From Methylosinus sp. H3A (GTDB lineage: Bacteria > Pseudomonadota > Alphaproteobacteria > Rhizobiales > Beijerinckiaceae): a stretch of 64,000 bases of DNA. Shown here one piece after another: positions 43,306 through 53,181 of the stretch (positions are counted from its first letter, which is position 1; every line of letters begins with the position of its first letter). The notes beneath the pieces are model-generated. The model made no database searches, was not told the origin of the DNA, and saw nothing but the letters and a program-made list of their open reading frames with translations. The DNA lies in assembly GCF_015709455.1 (NCBI RefSeq), contig NZ_JADNQW010000005.1:2968501-3032500 (forward strand), in the 5' to 3' direction. Made by a program: the position numbers and the translations under genes.

Positions 43306-45609
43306 TCAGCCTTTCGCCGTGAGCGGGTGCTCGCGCACATCCGGATCGAAGACGAGCGACACTTGGACGTCGCCGATCGTGCGCAGCACATTCAGCGAAA
43401 TCGCCGAGCGTGCGTCCTGCCGGAGCGCTATGTCGACGCGCGCCTCGCCGAGCGAGAGATCGCGAATGACGATCTCGCCGGCGGATACGGGCACGATCGG
43501 ATTGACGAGGCGAATCTGCCGCGCCTTGTGGTCGAACTCGAGGCCGAGCATCGTCTGAATGAACAGGAAGGGCGCGCTCGCCGCCCAGGCCTGCGGCGAG
43601 CAGGCGGCGGGATAGAGCGTCGGGCCGCGCCCGTGACGGCGCCGGAAGCCGCAATAGAGCTCCGGAATTCGGCGCGCCTCCATATAGCTCGCGGCGCGCA
43701 TCAGCGAGTCGAATATGGCGGCCACGCCGTCCTTGAAGCCATAGCGGCCGAAGCCATGAGCGATGAGCGCATTGTCATGCGGCCAGATCGAGCCATTGTG
43801 ATAGGACATGGGATTGTAGCGGCTCTCGCCGCGCGCCACCGTGCGGACGCCCCAGCCGGAAAAAAACCGCGAGTCGAGCAGTCCTTCCGCGACGCGCTGC
43901 GCGCGATCCGGCAGCGCTATGCCCGAATAGAGCGCATGTCCCGCATTGCTCGTGCGCACTTTGCATTGCTTCTTGTCGCCGTCGAGCGCCAGCGCATAAG
44001 TGCCGATCTCCTCGCACCAGAAGGCCGCCTCGAAACGTTCGCGCAAAGTCTCGGCGGCGCGCGCGAGCTCGGTCGCGCGATCGTGGAAGCCGAGCACGCG
44101 CGCGCAATGGGCGGCGAGGCGCCGCGCGGCATAGACATAGGCCTGCGCCTCGACGAGCGCGATCGGCCCTTCCGCGAGACGCCCGTCGGCGTGGAAAACG
44201 GAATCGTGAGAATCCTTCCAGCCCTGATTGCTGAGGCCCTTTTCCGTATGGCGCGCATATTCGATGAAACCGTCGCCGTCCGGATCGCCGGGCCCGTCGA
44301 TCCAGGCGAGCGCGCGTTCGATCGCCGGCCAGAGCTCGGAGACGAGTCCGTAATCGCCGGTGCGGCGGGCGTAATAGCCGGCGAGAACGACGAAGAGTGG
44401 AGTCGCGTCGACGGTTCCGTAGTAGAGGCCGAAAGGCACTTCGCCGAGCGTCGCCATCTCGCCGCCGCGCATTTCATGCAGGATCTTGCCCGGCTCCGCA
44501 TCCGCGCGCGCATCGAATCCGGTCGCCTGATGCGCGGCGAGCCGCTTCAGCACGCCGACGGCGATGGAAGGGTCGAACCACAACATTTGCAATGCGGTGA
44601 TGATGCCGTCGCGCCCGAATGTCGTCGAATACCAGGGGATGCCGGCATAGGGGTAGGGGCCTTCCGGCGTCTTGGTGAGCAGCATTCGCACATCCGCCGT
44701 CGAACGCCAGAGAATCTGATTGAGCGTCGGATCGGAGGTTTCGACGCGCGCGCTCTGGCCCGCGGCGGCTTTCAGCTCGCGATGCAGGCCGGTGAGGCCG
44801 TTGAAGAAGGATTGCGTCGATTTGGGCAGGCGCCCGCGGCTGGCCGCGGTGAGGAAGATGGTCTGCGCCTGGCGCGGCGCGAGCCGCAGCGAATAGGTCG
44901 CGACACTATCGACGAGCAGCGACGGATCGGGCTCGAAGGAGAGCGCCGTCTCGCGCAGCACGCCGTCGAGTCCGCGATAATAGAGCGCGACGGCGCCGGC
45001 CGCGAGCACTTGCGCCCAGGCGCGTCCGCGCCGCGCGCGCCGCACGCCGCGCACCTCGAATATATCGGCGAAATCATTGCCGAAGCCGATCGACAGATTG
45101 AGCCGAACCTCCTCTGCGCTCTGATTGGAGATTTCCAGCCGCTCGCGCAGCGAGCCGTCCTTGAGATACAGCGTGCGCGAGACATAGACGGAGTCTTTCA
45201 GCAGAGCGATCTTCTCGTCGCGAAAAATGTCTGGATTGGTGAGATCGACATAAAAGCTCAGATTGTCGTCGCGTATGGCGGAGTCGAGCAGCAGCGGCTG
45301 CGCGCCTTCGATGAGCAGCTCGAGATGCGAGAGATAGCGCGTGTCATGGTCGAACAGCCCGTCCGGCCCGCCCGCCGTCGCGCCTATGTCGCCATGGCTG
45401 TCGAAGACGGCGAATGTGTCGTCGTGCTTGAGCGTGCGACGCGGCCGGGACGGCGGCCCCGTAGCCGGAATATAGAATTGCAGCTCATGCGTCTGCAACG
45501 CGTCGGCGCCCGCGTCTGGCGGCGCGTCGGCGTTCTGCGCGGCTCGCGCCCCGTCGCTCGGGCTAGGGCGTGGGATATGAGTTGTCCGGTTCGATCTGGT
45601 CCTCGACAT
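43306..45609 (-). CDS. amylo-alpha-1,6-glucosidase / glycogen debranching-like enzyme
   Basis: A ~767-residue cytosolic protein. An N-terminal GDE domain (~40-240, DTFAVFDSHGDIGATAGGPDGLFDHDTRYLS) is followed by an (alpha/alpha)6-barrel with GIPWYSTTFGRDGIITALQMLWFDP and NQGWKDSHDSVFHADG, typical of debranching-like amylo-alpha-1,6-glucosidases. Family enzymes release glucose from branch points; some relatives act on other alpha-glucans. The start is unsure: the ATG at 45609 lies within the 3' end of the upstream glycosyltransferase gene, giving a 47-base overlap, and the frame is open further upstream. The overlap supports co-transcription with the glycosyltransferase. Confidence 0.88.
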   Translation of the reverse strand: MSRTRSNRTTHIPRPSPSDGARAAQNADAPPDAGADALQTHELQFYIPATGPPSRPRRTLKHDDTFAVFDSHGDIGATAGGPDGLFDHDTRYLSHLELLIEGAQPLLLDSAIRDDNLSFYVDLTNPDIFRDEKIALLKDSVYVSRTLYLKDGSLRERLEISNQSAEEVRLNLSIGFGNDFADIFEVRGVRRARRGRAWAQVLAAGAVALYYRGLDGVLRETALSFEPDPSLLVDSVATYSLRLAPRQAQTIFLTAASRGRLPKSTQSFFNGLTGLHRELKAAAGQSARVETSDPTLNQILWRSTADVRMLLTKTPEGPYPYAGIPWYSTTFGRDGIITALQMLWFDPSIAVGVLKRLAAHQATGFDARADAEPGKILHEMRGGEMATLGEVPFGLYYGTVDATPLFVVLAGYYARRTGDYGLVSELWPAIERALAWIDGPGDPDGDGFIEYARHTEKGLSNQGWKDSHDSVFHADGRLAEGPIALVEAQAYVYAARRLAAHCARVLGFHDRATELARAAETLRERFEAAFWCEEIGTYALALDGDKKQCKVRTSNAGHALYSGIALPDRAQRVAEGLLDSRFFSGWGVRTVARGESRYNPMSYHNGSIWPHDNALIAHGFGRYGFKDGVAAIFDSLMRAASYMEARRIPELYCGFRRRHGRGPTLYPAACSPQAWAASAPFLFIQTMLGLEFDHKARQIRLVNPIVPVSAGEIVIRDLSLGEARVDIALRQDARSAISLNVLRTIGDVQVSLVFDPDVREHPLTAKG

Positions 45610-46750
45610 GCATGTTGAAATAGGTCGGCGGAACGACAATGGGACATGCGCGTAGCTCCGCCGGCGCCGGCGCGCGCAACAGCCGGCGGTAGATCGCGAC
45701 ATATTCCTTCGCCATGCGCGCGGCGGAAAAGCGCGTTTCGAAGCGCCGCCGGACCTTGGCGCGGTCGAGCGAGAGCACATGAGCGAGGCGCGATATCGCC
45801 TCCTCGACGCTGTCGACGAGGCAGCCGGTCACGCCCTCCTCGACGATCTCCGGCGCGGAGCCGCGACGAAAGGCGAGCACGGGCGTGCCGCAAGCCATGG
45901 CCTCGATCATGACGAGGCCGAAGGGCTCCGGCCAATCGATCGGAAACAGCAGCGCGCGCGCGTCGCCGAGAAAGCCGTTCTTGCGGCGATCGCCGATCTC
46001 GCCGACGAATTCGACGCCGGGAAGCGAGAGCAGCGGCTCGATCGTCTCGTGAAAATAGGCTTGGTCCGGCAGGTCGACCTTGGCCGCGATCTTGAGCGGC
46101 AGGCCGACGGCGCGGGCGATGGCGATCGCATGGTCGAGGCCCTTCTCCGGCGAGACGCGGCCGAGAAAGGCGAGATAATCGCCGCTTGGACGAAGCGTCG
46201 GCGCGAAGAGATCGAGCGGCAGGCCGTTCAGCACGGTTCCTGCGAAATTGGCGTGCGGAACCGCCACGCGCTGCGAATCCGAAATCGAGACGAGCGGCAT
46301 TTCGGGAAAGCCGGCGTAGAAGCGCTCTATATCCGGGAGATCCTGGCGCCCGTGGAGCGTCGTCAGCGTATGCGCGGCTATGTCGCGAAACAGCGGGAAA
46401 TGAAGCTGATCGACGTGGAAGTGCAATATGTCGAATTGCGAGGCCATGCGCCGCGCGCGATCGAGCATGAGCAGATAATGCGGCGTCGGATCGGGAGCGC
46501 CCTTTTGGCGGAGCGGCAGATCGCTGCAGCAGACGTGCCGCGCCGAGGTGACCGAGCCTCCGCTCGCGAACAAAGTGACCTCGTGCCCCTGCGCCACGAG
46601 CTCCTCGGTGAGAAAGGAGACGATGCGCTCCGTTCCGCCATAGAGCCGCGGCGGCACGCTTTCGATCAGTGGCGCGATCTGCGCGATTTTGAGAGGCGGC
46701 GACCGCGTCCATTCGATCGCGTCGCGCCATTGTGGCGGCATCGTGTTCAT
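45563..46750 (-). CDS. GT4-family glycosyltransferase
   Basis: A ~395-residue GT-B-fold glycosyltransferase. PPRLYGGTERIVSFLTEELVAQGHEVTLFASG marks the acceptor half, and GRVSPEKGLDHAI plus EPFGLVMIEAMACGTPVLAFRRGSAPEIVEEG mark the nucleotide-sugar half with the EX7E motif. It is of the type often found beside debranching-like enzymes, and overlaps that gene. Together they probably work on an alpha-glucan or related storage/compatible polysaccharide. The ATG at 46750 was chosen; 46762 is also possible. Confidence 0.9.
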   Translation of the reverse strand: MNTMPPQWRDAIEWTRSPPLKIAQIAPLIESVPPRLYGGTERIVSFLTEELVAQGHEVTLFASGGSVTSARHVCCSDLPLRQKGAPDPTPHYLLMLDRARRMASQFDILHFHVDQLHFPLFRDIAAHTLTTLHGRQDLPDIERFYAGFPEMPLVSISDSQRVAVPHANFAGTVLNGLPLDLFAPTLRPSGDYLAFLGRVSPEKGLDHAIAIARAVGLPLKIAAKVDLPDQAYFHETIEPLLSLPGVEFVGEIGDRRKNGFLGDARALLFPIDWPEPFGLVMIEAMACGTPVLAFRRGSAPEIVEEGVTGCLVDSVEEAISRLAHVLSLDRAKVRRRFETRFSAARMAKEYVAIYRRLLRAPAPAELRACPIVVPPTYFNMHVEDQIEPDNSYPTP

Positions 46751-46775
46751 TTGGCGAGTCAACGCTCTGCGAGCG

Positions 46776-48392
46776 TCATGGTTCCTCGCGCGCGCCTCGG
46801 CGCCAGAAGGCTTCGAGCGTCTTCAAAGACTTTTCGGTCTTTTTCCAATCGACGGCCGCGCCCTCGCGCGCATGGGCGCACCAGCCTATGGCGAAGCCGC
46901 TCGCCGGCGCGAGATCGGCCTCGGCATCGCCGAATTCGCGCAGCAGCTCGGCCGCGACGGTCAGGTCGTTGAAGGCGCCGAGCTTGTCCTGCAGCGCGGA
47001 CGTCCGCCGCAGGTAGCGGCGCGCCTTTCCCTGCGCGTCGAACAGAGATTCGAAGAATTCCGCGGCGTAGCGCGCCTTCTTGAAGGCGATGCGCGCGTCG
47101 TGGCGCTGCTCCGGTGTGAGCGAAGCGAGGTCGCGGCTCTTCTTCATCGCGCGGCGATGCAGGCGATCGAGCGAACGCACGGCGAATTCCTTCGCCGAGC
47201 CGGGCGTGCTCGGATCGAGCGCCGGGTGGTGAGCCTCGTCGGGGAGCGGGCGCCAGTTCTTCGCGGCCAGAGCGGCGCGCAGATCGATGACGAATTGCGT
47301 CGTCTGCGGCGCCGCGACGAGCGCCGCGACCGTCGTATGAGCCTCGATGCGCCGCCGCTCGACCGCGTCGAGCAGCGCATAGAAGCTCGGCTCGCCATTC
47401 GCCTGCGCGAGCGGGCCGGCGACCAGCATGTCGCCGAGCACGTCCAGATTGCGCGCGGCGCCGAGCGTGGCCGAAATGTCTCGCGCGCGGGCGGAGGCCG
47501 TCTCCAGCGCTTGGCTCGCCACGCCCCGGCGCAGCAGTCCGACTCCGGCGCGCAAGCGTCGCAGCGCCACGCGCATCTGGTGAATGGCTTCCTCGGGCGC
47601 GAGACATTGAAGCGCCGGCCAATTGGCCACGAATTGATCGAGACAGGCGGACAGAGTCGCGACGATCGCCTCGTCGAGCGACGCATCCGGGGCGAGCTTC
47701 GGTCGGCGGCCCTTCACCGGCGCGATCCCGGCGCCGGTCGCGCGGGCGAGAGCCAGCTCCGCCTCGCTCATGGGCAGAAGGCGCGCCTTCGCGCGCGGCG
47801 CGAGCTCGGCGGCGACGCTCCACAGCTCTTCTTCCGCCCCCTCGAGGAGCTGCAGCTCGATCTCGTGAAAATTGGAGCGCCGCCCGCCGCATTCGACGAA
47901 GCCATCGTCGAAGCAGACGGCGATGCGCGTTTGGGCGCGCTCGAGCACGCGCTCCCGCCGCTCGGTCTCGGCGACGCTGCGCGCCTCCAGCGGCCGGCCC
48001 GCGATGGACCGGCGCAAAGGCTCCGAAAAGCCGAGCATTTTGCCGACCTCGAGCGTCGGCACGCGCAATTCGATCGAGCCTCGCGCGCCGCCGGGCGTGA
48101 CGGGTCGGGCCCAGCTCAGCTCGACGAAAGCGGCGCCGTGCATCTCATAGCCGCGCAGCACGATATTCTGCTTGCCGAGGTCGTCGACGGCGGTGTCGAA
48201 GATGACCGAGCGGATGCGCCGCGTCGGCCGGGAGACGGCGCCGACGGTGAGGCTCTCGCAGCGCGCGGCGGCGGTCATGCCGGCGCGATCGGTTCCGAAA
48301 CGGATGCGCGGACCTTCGCCGCTCCGCCTGCTCCGCAGGGCGCTGCGCGCCGCCTGCTGGGCGGATGCGCTCGACGCGAGAAGGCGATCCAT
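46776..48392 (-). CDS. CHAD-domain protein with divergent CYTH-like N terminus
   Basis: A ~538-residue protein. The C-terminal ~290 residues are a CHAD domain with its conserved basic helices (AIHQMRVALRRLRAGVGLL; ARNLDVLGDML; HDARIAFKKARYAAEFFESLF), which binds polyphosphate. The N-terminal ~210 residues correspond to the CYTH triphosphate tunnel fold, with HEIELQLLEGAEEELW as the late E-x-E strand, but the normal first E-x-E-x-K motif is missing. The enzyme function is therefore doubtful, while polyphosphate binding is likely. The ATG at 48392 is preferred to the 48431 start. It is upstream of the GT4 gene on the same strand. Confidence 0.85.
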   Translation of the reverse strand: MDRLLASSASAQQAARSALRSRRSGEGPRIRFGTDRAGMTAAARCESLTVGAVSRPTRRIRSVIFDTAVDDLGKQNIVLRGYEMHGAAFVELSWARPVTPGGARGSIELRVPTLEVGKMLGFSEPLRRSIAGRPLEARSVAETERRERVLERAQTRIAVCFDDGFVECGGRRSNFHEIELQLLEGAEEELWSVAAELAPRAKARLLPMSEAELALARATGAGIAPVKGRRPKLAPDASLDEAIVATLSACLDQFVANWPALQCLAPEEAIHQMRVALRRLRAGVGLLRRGVASQALETASARARDISATLGAARNLDVLGDMLVAGPLAQANGEPSFYALLDAVERRRIEAHTTVAALVAAPQTTQFVIDLRAALAAKNWRPLPDEAHHPALDPSTPGSAKEFAVRSLDRLHRRAMKKSRDLASLTPEQRHDARIAFKKARYAAEFFESLFDAQGKARRYLRRTSALQDKLGAFNDLTVAAELLREFGDAEADLAPASGFAIGWCAHAREGAAVDWKKTEKSLKTLEAFWRRGAREEP

Positions 48393-48601
48393 GACGATGA
48401 AACCAACAGGTTTTCGGGGACGACGCGGCAAGTTTCGGCTCTCCGGGCCAGCCGGTCAAGGGGAGGCCCGAAAGATTAGATATCGCGGGAAGGGCGATTC
48501 TCTATTCATCCTTACCGCGGCAAAAGGGCCGGCGCAGCCGGAAGGGTCTTAACTGGCGGGTGAAATCTCAGTATATGCCTCGGGCGGAGAATTGAGGTCG
48601 T

Positions 48602-49444
48602 ATGGCGAACATCGCGGACTTGTTTCGGGAGGGCGCGTCCAGCGCCTGGCTGTTCGCGCCGACGGCGGTGGCGCTCGGCGCGCTGCATGGTCTCGAGCCC
48701 GGCCATTCCAAGACGATGATGGCGGCCTTCATCGTCGCCGTGCGCGGCACGGTCGGGCAGGCGATTCTGCTGGGCCTTTCGGCGACGATCTCCCATACGG
48801 CGATCGTCTGGATCGTGGCGCTCGCCGGGCTCTATTTCGGCGCCCATTGGAACGCCGAGGCGAACGAGCCCTATCTGCAGATCGCCTCCGGCGCGCTGAT
48901 CCTCGCCGTCGCGGCCTGGATGACATGGCGCAACTGGCGTGACCATCGGCCGCGCGACCATCGTCACGACCATTCGCACGATCACCCACATGACCACGAC
49001 CATGTGCATGACCACGCGCATGACCATTTGGCGGCGGAGACGTCTTCGATCGCGCTCGACGAAGAGACGATGGACGCGCATGAGCGCGCCCATGCCGAGG
49101 ACATTCAGCGGCGCTTCGCCTCCGGCCATGTGACGACGGGGCAGATCATTCTGTTCGGCCTGACGGGTGGCCTCATTCCCTGTCCGGCCTCGATCACCGT
49201 GCTGCTGCTGTGTCTGCAGCTCGGCCAATTGTCGCTCGGCGCCGCGCTCGTTCTGTGCTTCAGCGTCGGCCTCGCGCTGACCATGGTCGCCGTCGGCGTC
49301 GCGGCCGCGCTCGGCGTGCGCCACGCCTCGAACCACTGGTCCGGCTTCGAGGCGATCGCCGGCAAGGCGCCCTATCTCTCCGGCGCGCTGATCTCTCTCG
49401 TCGGGCTCTACACGCTCTATTCCGGTTTTTCGGCGCTCGCCTGA
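48602..49444 (+). CDS. RcnA/NicO-like nickel/cobalt exporter
   Basis: A 280-residue inner-membrane protein with six predicted helices. LGALHGLEPGHSKTMMAAFIVAVRG and ISHTAIVWIVALAG carry the HX4D-like histidine and glutamate motifs of the NicO family. Between helices 3 and 4 lies a very His/Asp-rich loop (residues ~119-141, for example HSHDHPHDHDHVHDHAHDH), a metal-binding feature of RcnA. C-terminal GLTGGLIPCPASITVLLLCLQLGQLSLG is also typical. It would export Ni(II) or Co(II). It has no RcnR gene beside it. It converges on the SDR gene with ten bases between stops. Confidence 0.9.
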   Translation: MANIADLFREGASSAWLFAPTAVALGALHGLEPGHSKTMMAAFIVAVRGTVGQAILLGLSATISHTAIVWIVALAGLYFGAHWNAEANEPYLQIASGALILAVAAWMTWRNWRDHRPRDHRHDHSHDHPHDHDHVHDHAHDHLAAETSSIALDEETMDAHERAHAEDIQRRFASGHVTTGQIILFGLTGGLIPCPASITVLLLCLQLGQLSLGAALVLCFSVGLALTMVAVGVAAALGVRHASNHWSGFEAIAGKAPYLSGALISLVGLYTLYSGFSALA

Positions 49445-49454
49445 GCGTGCGCCT

Positions 49455-50321
49455 TCAGCCGCCGAAGGGGATTTTCTGCACGCCGGCGGTGACCGGCGCG
49501 TCGAGGAAGAAATCCAATATCGCCGGAACGCTGGGATCGACCGCATAGGGAACGAAATCCGTGACGCCCTCTTGCATCAGCACATTCACGTCGATGAAGA
49601 AATTGCCCGTGCAGGCGCGCGCGTCGCGCGTCAAAATCGCATGGGCGGCGTCGGCGACGATTTCCGGCTTGCGCGCGCGGCGCAGCACGGCCTCGCCGCC
49701 GAGGAGATTGCCGACCGCGGCGGTGGCGATCGCCGTCTCCGGCCAGAGCGAATTCACCGCGACTTTCCCCGCCAATTCGCGCGCGAGGCCGAGCGTGACG
49801 AGGCTCATGCCATATTTCGCCATCGTATAGGCGAGATTGGGCGAAAACCAGCGCGGGTTCATGTCGAGCGGCGGCGACAAAGCGAGGATGTGCGGATTGT
49901 CGGATTTCTTCAGATAGGGCAGAGCGAGCTTCGCGCAGAGAAAGCTTCCGCGCGCATTGATCTGATGCATCAGATCGAAGCGCTTCATCTCTATGGCTTC
50001 GACGCCGCGCAGATCGATCGCGCTCGCATTATTGACGAGTATATCGACGCCGCCGAAGATCGCCGCCGTTTTGTCGAAGGCTTCTTCCACTTGCGCGTCG
50101 AAGCGAATGTCGCAGGGCAGAGCGAGCGCCCGACCGCCCGCTTTCTCGATCGCCGCAGCGGCGGTGTAGATCGTCCCCGGCAGCTTTGGATGTTCCGAGA
50201 CGCTCTTGGCGACGATCGCCACATTGGCTCCGTCGCGCGCGGCGCGCTCCGCTATGGCGAGGCCGATGCCGCGGCTCGCGCCGGTGATGAACAGCGTCTT
50301 ACCGAAGAGCGATCCCGCCAT
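49455..50321 (-). CDS. SDR family oxidoreductase (HSDL2-like)
   Basis: A 288-residue short-chain dehydrogenase. NAD(P)-binding TGASRGIGLAIAERAARDG (residues ~14-32), NNASAI, and a Y-x3-K catalytic pair in YTMAKYG are visible. The active-site serine is in LALSPPLDMN, unlike the usual IVNISS, as in the HSDL2-type (hydroxysteroid dehydrogenase-like 2) subgroup. The substrate is unknown. It follows copA on the same strand by 13 bases and might share its transcript, although no copper role is implied. Confidence 0.9.
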   Translation of the reverse strand: MAGSLFGKTLFITGASRGIGLAIAERAARDGANVAIVAKSVSEHPKLPGTIYTAAAAIEKAGGRALALPCDIRFDAQVEEAFDKTAAIFGGVDILVNNASAIDLRGVEAIEMKRFDLMHQINARGSFLCAKLALPYLKKSDNPHILALSPPLDMNPRWFSPNLAYTMAKYGMSLVTLGLARELAGKVAVNSLWPETAIATAAVGNLLGGEAVLRRARKPEIVADAAHAILTRDARACTGNFFIDVNVLMQEGVTDFVPYAVDPSVPAILDFFLDAPVTAGVQKIPFGG

Positions 50322-50334
50322 CTGCTTTGCCTCG

Positions 50335-50541
50335 TCAGGCTGCGACGCGCGCCGGATAGCCGGCGTCGGTGATGATCTTGGCGAGGCCTTCCGGATCCTT
50401 GGGCGAGGGCGAGACCTCGACCTTGCCGGTGGCGAGATCGATCTTTACCTGTGCCTGCGGCTCGGCCTTCTGCACCGCTTCGGTCACATGCTTCACGCAT
50501 TTGCCGCAAGACATTTCCTGCACGTCGAAGGTCGTCGTCAT
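50335..50541 (-). other. possible separately translated CopZ-like metallochaperone
   Basis: An internal ATG at 50541 within the copA frame is preceded by GAGGAGGAA, a strong ribosome binding site six bases away. It would give a 68-residue product that equals a complete CopZ-type HMA domain (MSCGKC site). This is a prediction only: the frame is continuous with copA. A product of both sizes would resemble the E. coli copA gene, which makes both the pump and a free chaperone, though there by frameshifting near the 5' end. Confidence 0.4.
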
Positions 50542-53154
50542 CTGTGCTTCCTCCTCTATGGTCGCGGGTGAGAGCGAGCCGGTAGGCTCGCGATCCATGG
50601 CGTCCTCGGATCGCGAGTCTACCGGCTCGCTCTCCTCGAGCTTCATCGGCGTCGCGCTCGCCTCCACCGGCGGCCGGAAGCGCCTCAGCCTCAGCGCATT
50701 CGTCAGCACGAAGACGCTGGAAAAGGCCATGGCGCCGGCGCCCAGCATGGGCGAGAGCAGCATTCCATTCACCGGATAGAGCGCGCCCGCCGCGACGGGA
50801 ATCAGAATCACATTATAGCCGAAGGCCCAGAAGAGATTCTGCGCGATATTGCGCATGGTCGCGCGCGACAAAGCGAGAGCGGCCGGCACTTTGGAGACAT
50901 GGCCGGACATCAGCACGACGTCGGCGGCCTCGATCGCTATGTCCGTCCCCGTGCCGATCGCGATGCCGACATCGGCGGCGGCGAGCGCCGGCGCGTCATT
51001 CACGCCGTCGCCGACAAAAGCGATCTTGCGGCCGTCGCGCAGGCGTTGGAGCGCGGCGACCTTGCCCTCCGGCAGCACGCCGGCGACGACCTCGTCTATG
51101 CCGAGCTTCGCCGCTATGGCGCGGGCAGTGCGCTCGTCGTCGCCGGTGATCATCGCCGTCGCCACGCCTTGGGCATGCAGAGCCGCGACGGCGGCGACGC
51201 TCGTCTCCTCGAGCGCGTCCGCGACGCAGAGAATGGCGGCGAGCCGCCCGTCGATCGCGACATAGAGCGGCGTCTTGCCCTCCGCCGCCAGCCGCGCCGC
51301 GACAGTCTCGAAAGAGCCGACATCGAGGCCGAGCGTCTCCATGAAGCGGGCGGCGCCGACGGCGATCTTTCGTCCATCGGCCTTCGCCTCGACGCCCATT
51401 CCGGGCGTCGCCGAAAAATCCCGCGTCTCCACGATGGCGAGGCCGCGCGCTCTCGCCGCGGCGACCAGAGCGCCGGCGATCGGATGCTCCGAGCGCGCCT
51501 CGACGCTGGCGGCGAGCCGCAGCGCCTCATTGGCCTCGAAGCCGGGCGCGGCCTCGAGATCGGTGAGCTCTGGCTTGCCGCGCGTGAGCGTGCCGGTCTT
51601 GTCGAAGGCGATCAGCGTCACATCGCGCAGGCTCTGCAGCGCCTCGCCCTTGCGGAACAAAATGCCGAGCTCGGCGGCGCGTCCGGTGCCAGTCATGATG
51701 GCGGCGGGCGTGGCGAGGCCCATGGCGCAGGGGCAGGCGATGATCAGCACGGCAACCGCCGCCACCAGCGCATAAGAGGCGTCGCGCTGCGGCCCGAAGG
51801 CGAGCCAAATGACGAAAGTGAGAAAGGCGATGGCCAGAACCGCGGGGACGAAGACACCGGTCACGCGATCGACGAGCGCCTGAATCGGCAGCTTGGCGCC
51901 CTGCGCCTGCTCCACCATGCGAATGACGCCGGCGAGCACAGTGTCCGCGCCGACGCGCGTCGCGCGGAAGGTGAAGGCGCCGGTCGTGTTGACCGTCGCG
52001 CCGGTGACCTCCGAGCCCTTGCGCTTGCCCACGGGCGCGGGCTCGCCGGTGATCATGGATTCGTCGACATGAGAGGCGCCGTCGACGACGACGCCATCGG
52101 TCGCGACGCGCTCGCCCGGCCGCACGTTCACGAGATCGCCGACGACGACATCGTCGATCGGCAGCTCGATCTGTTCTGCGCCGCGCAGCACGCGCGCGGT
52201 CTTGGGCGCCAGCGCGGCGAGCGCGCGGATCGCCTCGGAAGTGCGGCCTTTGGCGCGCGCCTCCAGCGTGCGGCCGAAGAGGATCAGCGTCACGATGACG
52301 ACAGCGGATTCGTAGTAGACATTGGCTGCGCCATGCGGCAGCAGGCCGGGCGCGAAAGTTGCGACGACCGAGTAGAGATAGGCGCTCATCGTGCCGATGG
52401 CGACGAGCGAATTCATATCCGGATGGCCGCGCCAGAGCGAAGGAAAACCCTTCTCGTAGAAGGGGCGGCCCGGCCAAGCGAGAACCAGCGTCGCCAGCGC
52501 GAAGGAGAGATAGCGCGCCGTCTCATGGCCGATATTGGCCATGAGCCAATCGCCGAGGCCCGGAATCATATGGGCGCCCATCTCGAGGAAGACGACCGGC
52601 GCGCTCAGCGCCGCGGCGACGAGCAAGCGCTCGCGCAGCGACGCGGCCTCTCGCTCGCGCGCGTCCTTCTCGCGATCGGCGGCTTTGCTCCCGCTCTCGA
52701 TTTCGCGCGCTTCGTAGCCGGCCTCCACGACCGCGCGGCGCAGAGCTCCGCCGATCTCGCCGCCGCCGAGCGCGCGCACACGCGCCCGTTCGGTCGCGAG
52801 ATTGACCTCGGCGCCGATCACGCCGGGCACGGCGCGCAGCGCCTTTTCGACATGGGCGACGCAGGAGGCGCAGGTCATGCCGCCGACGCCGAATTCGATC
52901 GTCTCCATGGCCGGCTCATAGCCGGCTTCGCTCACGGCTTTCGCCAGCGTCGCGAGATCGGCGCCGGGCGCGAGAGCGACATCGGCGCGCTCGGTCGCGA
53001 GATTGATGGAGGCCGAGAGGACGCCGGGCGCGCCACGAAGCGCTTTTTCGACATGCGACACGCAGGAGGCGCAAGTCATCCCGCGCACGCCGAAGGAAAG
53101 CCGCGTTCCATCGCCCGCGGCGGGCAAGTCGGCGCGAGTCGAGGCGTCGGGCAT
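50335..53154 (-). CDS. copA: copper-exporting P1B-type ATPase fused to a CopZ-like domain
   Basis: A 939-residue Cu(I)-exporting ATPase. Two N-terminal HMA domains carry [15 protein letters not shown] and [15 protein letters not shown]. The membrane CPC motif is in [25 protein letters not shown]; phosphorylation motif [10 protein letters not shown]; hinge [16 protein letters not shown]. The ATPase proper ends near residue 835 ([11 protein letters not shown]). It is followed by a linker encoded by a 27-bp inverted repeat, then a third HMA/CopZ domain from residue 872 ([15 protein letters not shown]), which is normally a separate chaperone. The ICMT-like gene is upstream (27 bases) and an SDR gene downstream (13 bases). 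Confidence 0.95.
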   Translation of the reverse strand: MPDASTRADLPAAGDGTRLSFGVRGMTCASCVSHVEKALRGAPGVLSASINLATERADVALAPGADLATLAKAVSEAGYEPAMETIEFGVGGMTCASCVAHVEKALRAVPGVIGAEVNLATERARVRALGGGEIGGALRRAVVEAGYEAREIESGSKAADREKDAREREAASLRERLLVAAALSAPVVFLEMGAHMIPGLGDWLMANIGHETARYLSFALATLVLAWPGRPFYEKGFPSLWRGHPDMNSLVAIGTMSAYLYSVVATFAPGLLPHGAANVYYESAVVIVTLILFGRTLEARAKGRTSEAIRALAALAPKTARVLRGAEQIELPIDDVVVGDLVNVRPGERVATDGVVVDGASHVDESMITGEPAPVGKRKGSEVTGATVNTTGAFTFRATRVGADTVLAGVIRMVEQAQGAKLPIQALVDRVTGVFVPAVLAIAFLTFVIWLAFGPQRDASYALVAAVAVLIIACPCAMGLATPAAIMTGTGRAAELGILFRKGEALQSLRDVTLIAFDKTGTLTRGKPELTDLEAAPGFEANEALRLAASVEARSEHPIAGALVAAARARGLAIVETRDFSATPGMGVEAKADGRKIAVGAARFMETLGLDVGSFETVAARLAAEGKTPLYVAIDGRLAAILCVADALEETSVAAVAALHAQGVATAMITGDDERTARAIAAKLGIDEVVAGVLPEGKVAALQRLRDGRKIAFVGDGVNDAPALAAADVGIAIGTGTDIAIEAADVVLMSGHVSKVPAALALSRATMRNIAQNLFWAFGYNVILIPVAAGALYPVNGMLLSPMLGAGAMAFSSVFVLTNALRLRRFRPPVEASATPMKLEESEPVDSRSEDAMDREPTGSLSPATIEEEAQMTTTFDVQEMSCGKCVKHVTEAVQKAEPQAQVKIDLATGKVEVSPSPKDPEGLAKIITDAGYPARVAA
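50570..50634. repeat. 27-bp inverted repeat inside the copA reading frame
   Basis: The arms 50570-50596 and 50608-50634 match at 26 of 27 positions around an 11-base loop. It encodes copA residues ~841-861 in the linker between pump and CopZ-like domain ([17 protein letters not shown]). Such a long, near-perfect hairpin is unexpected in coding DNA. It may be an inserted palindromic element or a former intergenic hairpin between copA and a separate copZ. Confidence 0.85.
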
Positions 53155-53181
53155 TTCGGTTCGTTCCTCTCGCGCGTCAGT

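Noticed and set aside
43327..45618. A 763-codon plus-strand frame opposite the debranching-like enzyme
   Set aside because: Shadow frame; the opposite strand has an unambiguous glycoside hydrolase-like protein.
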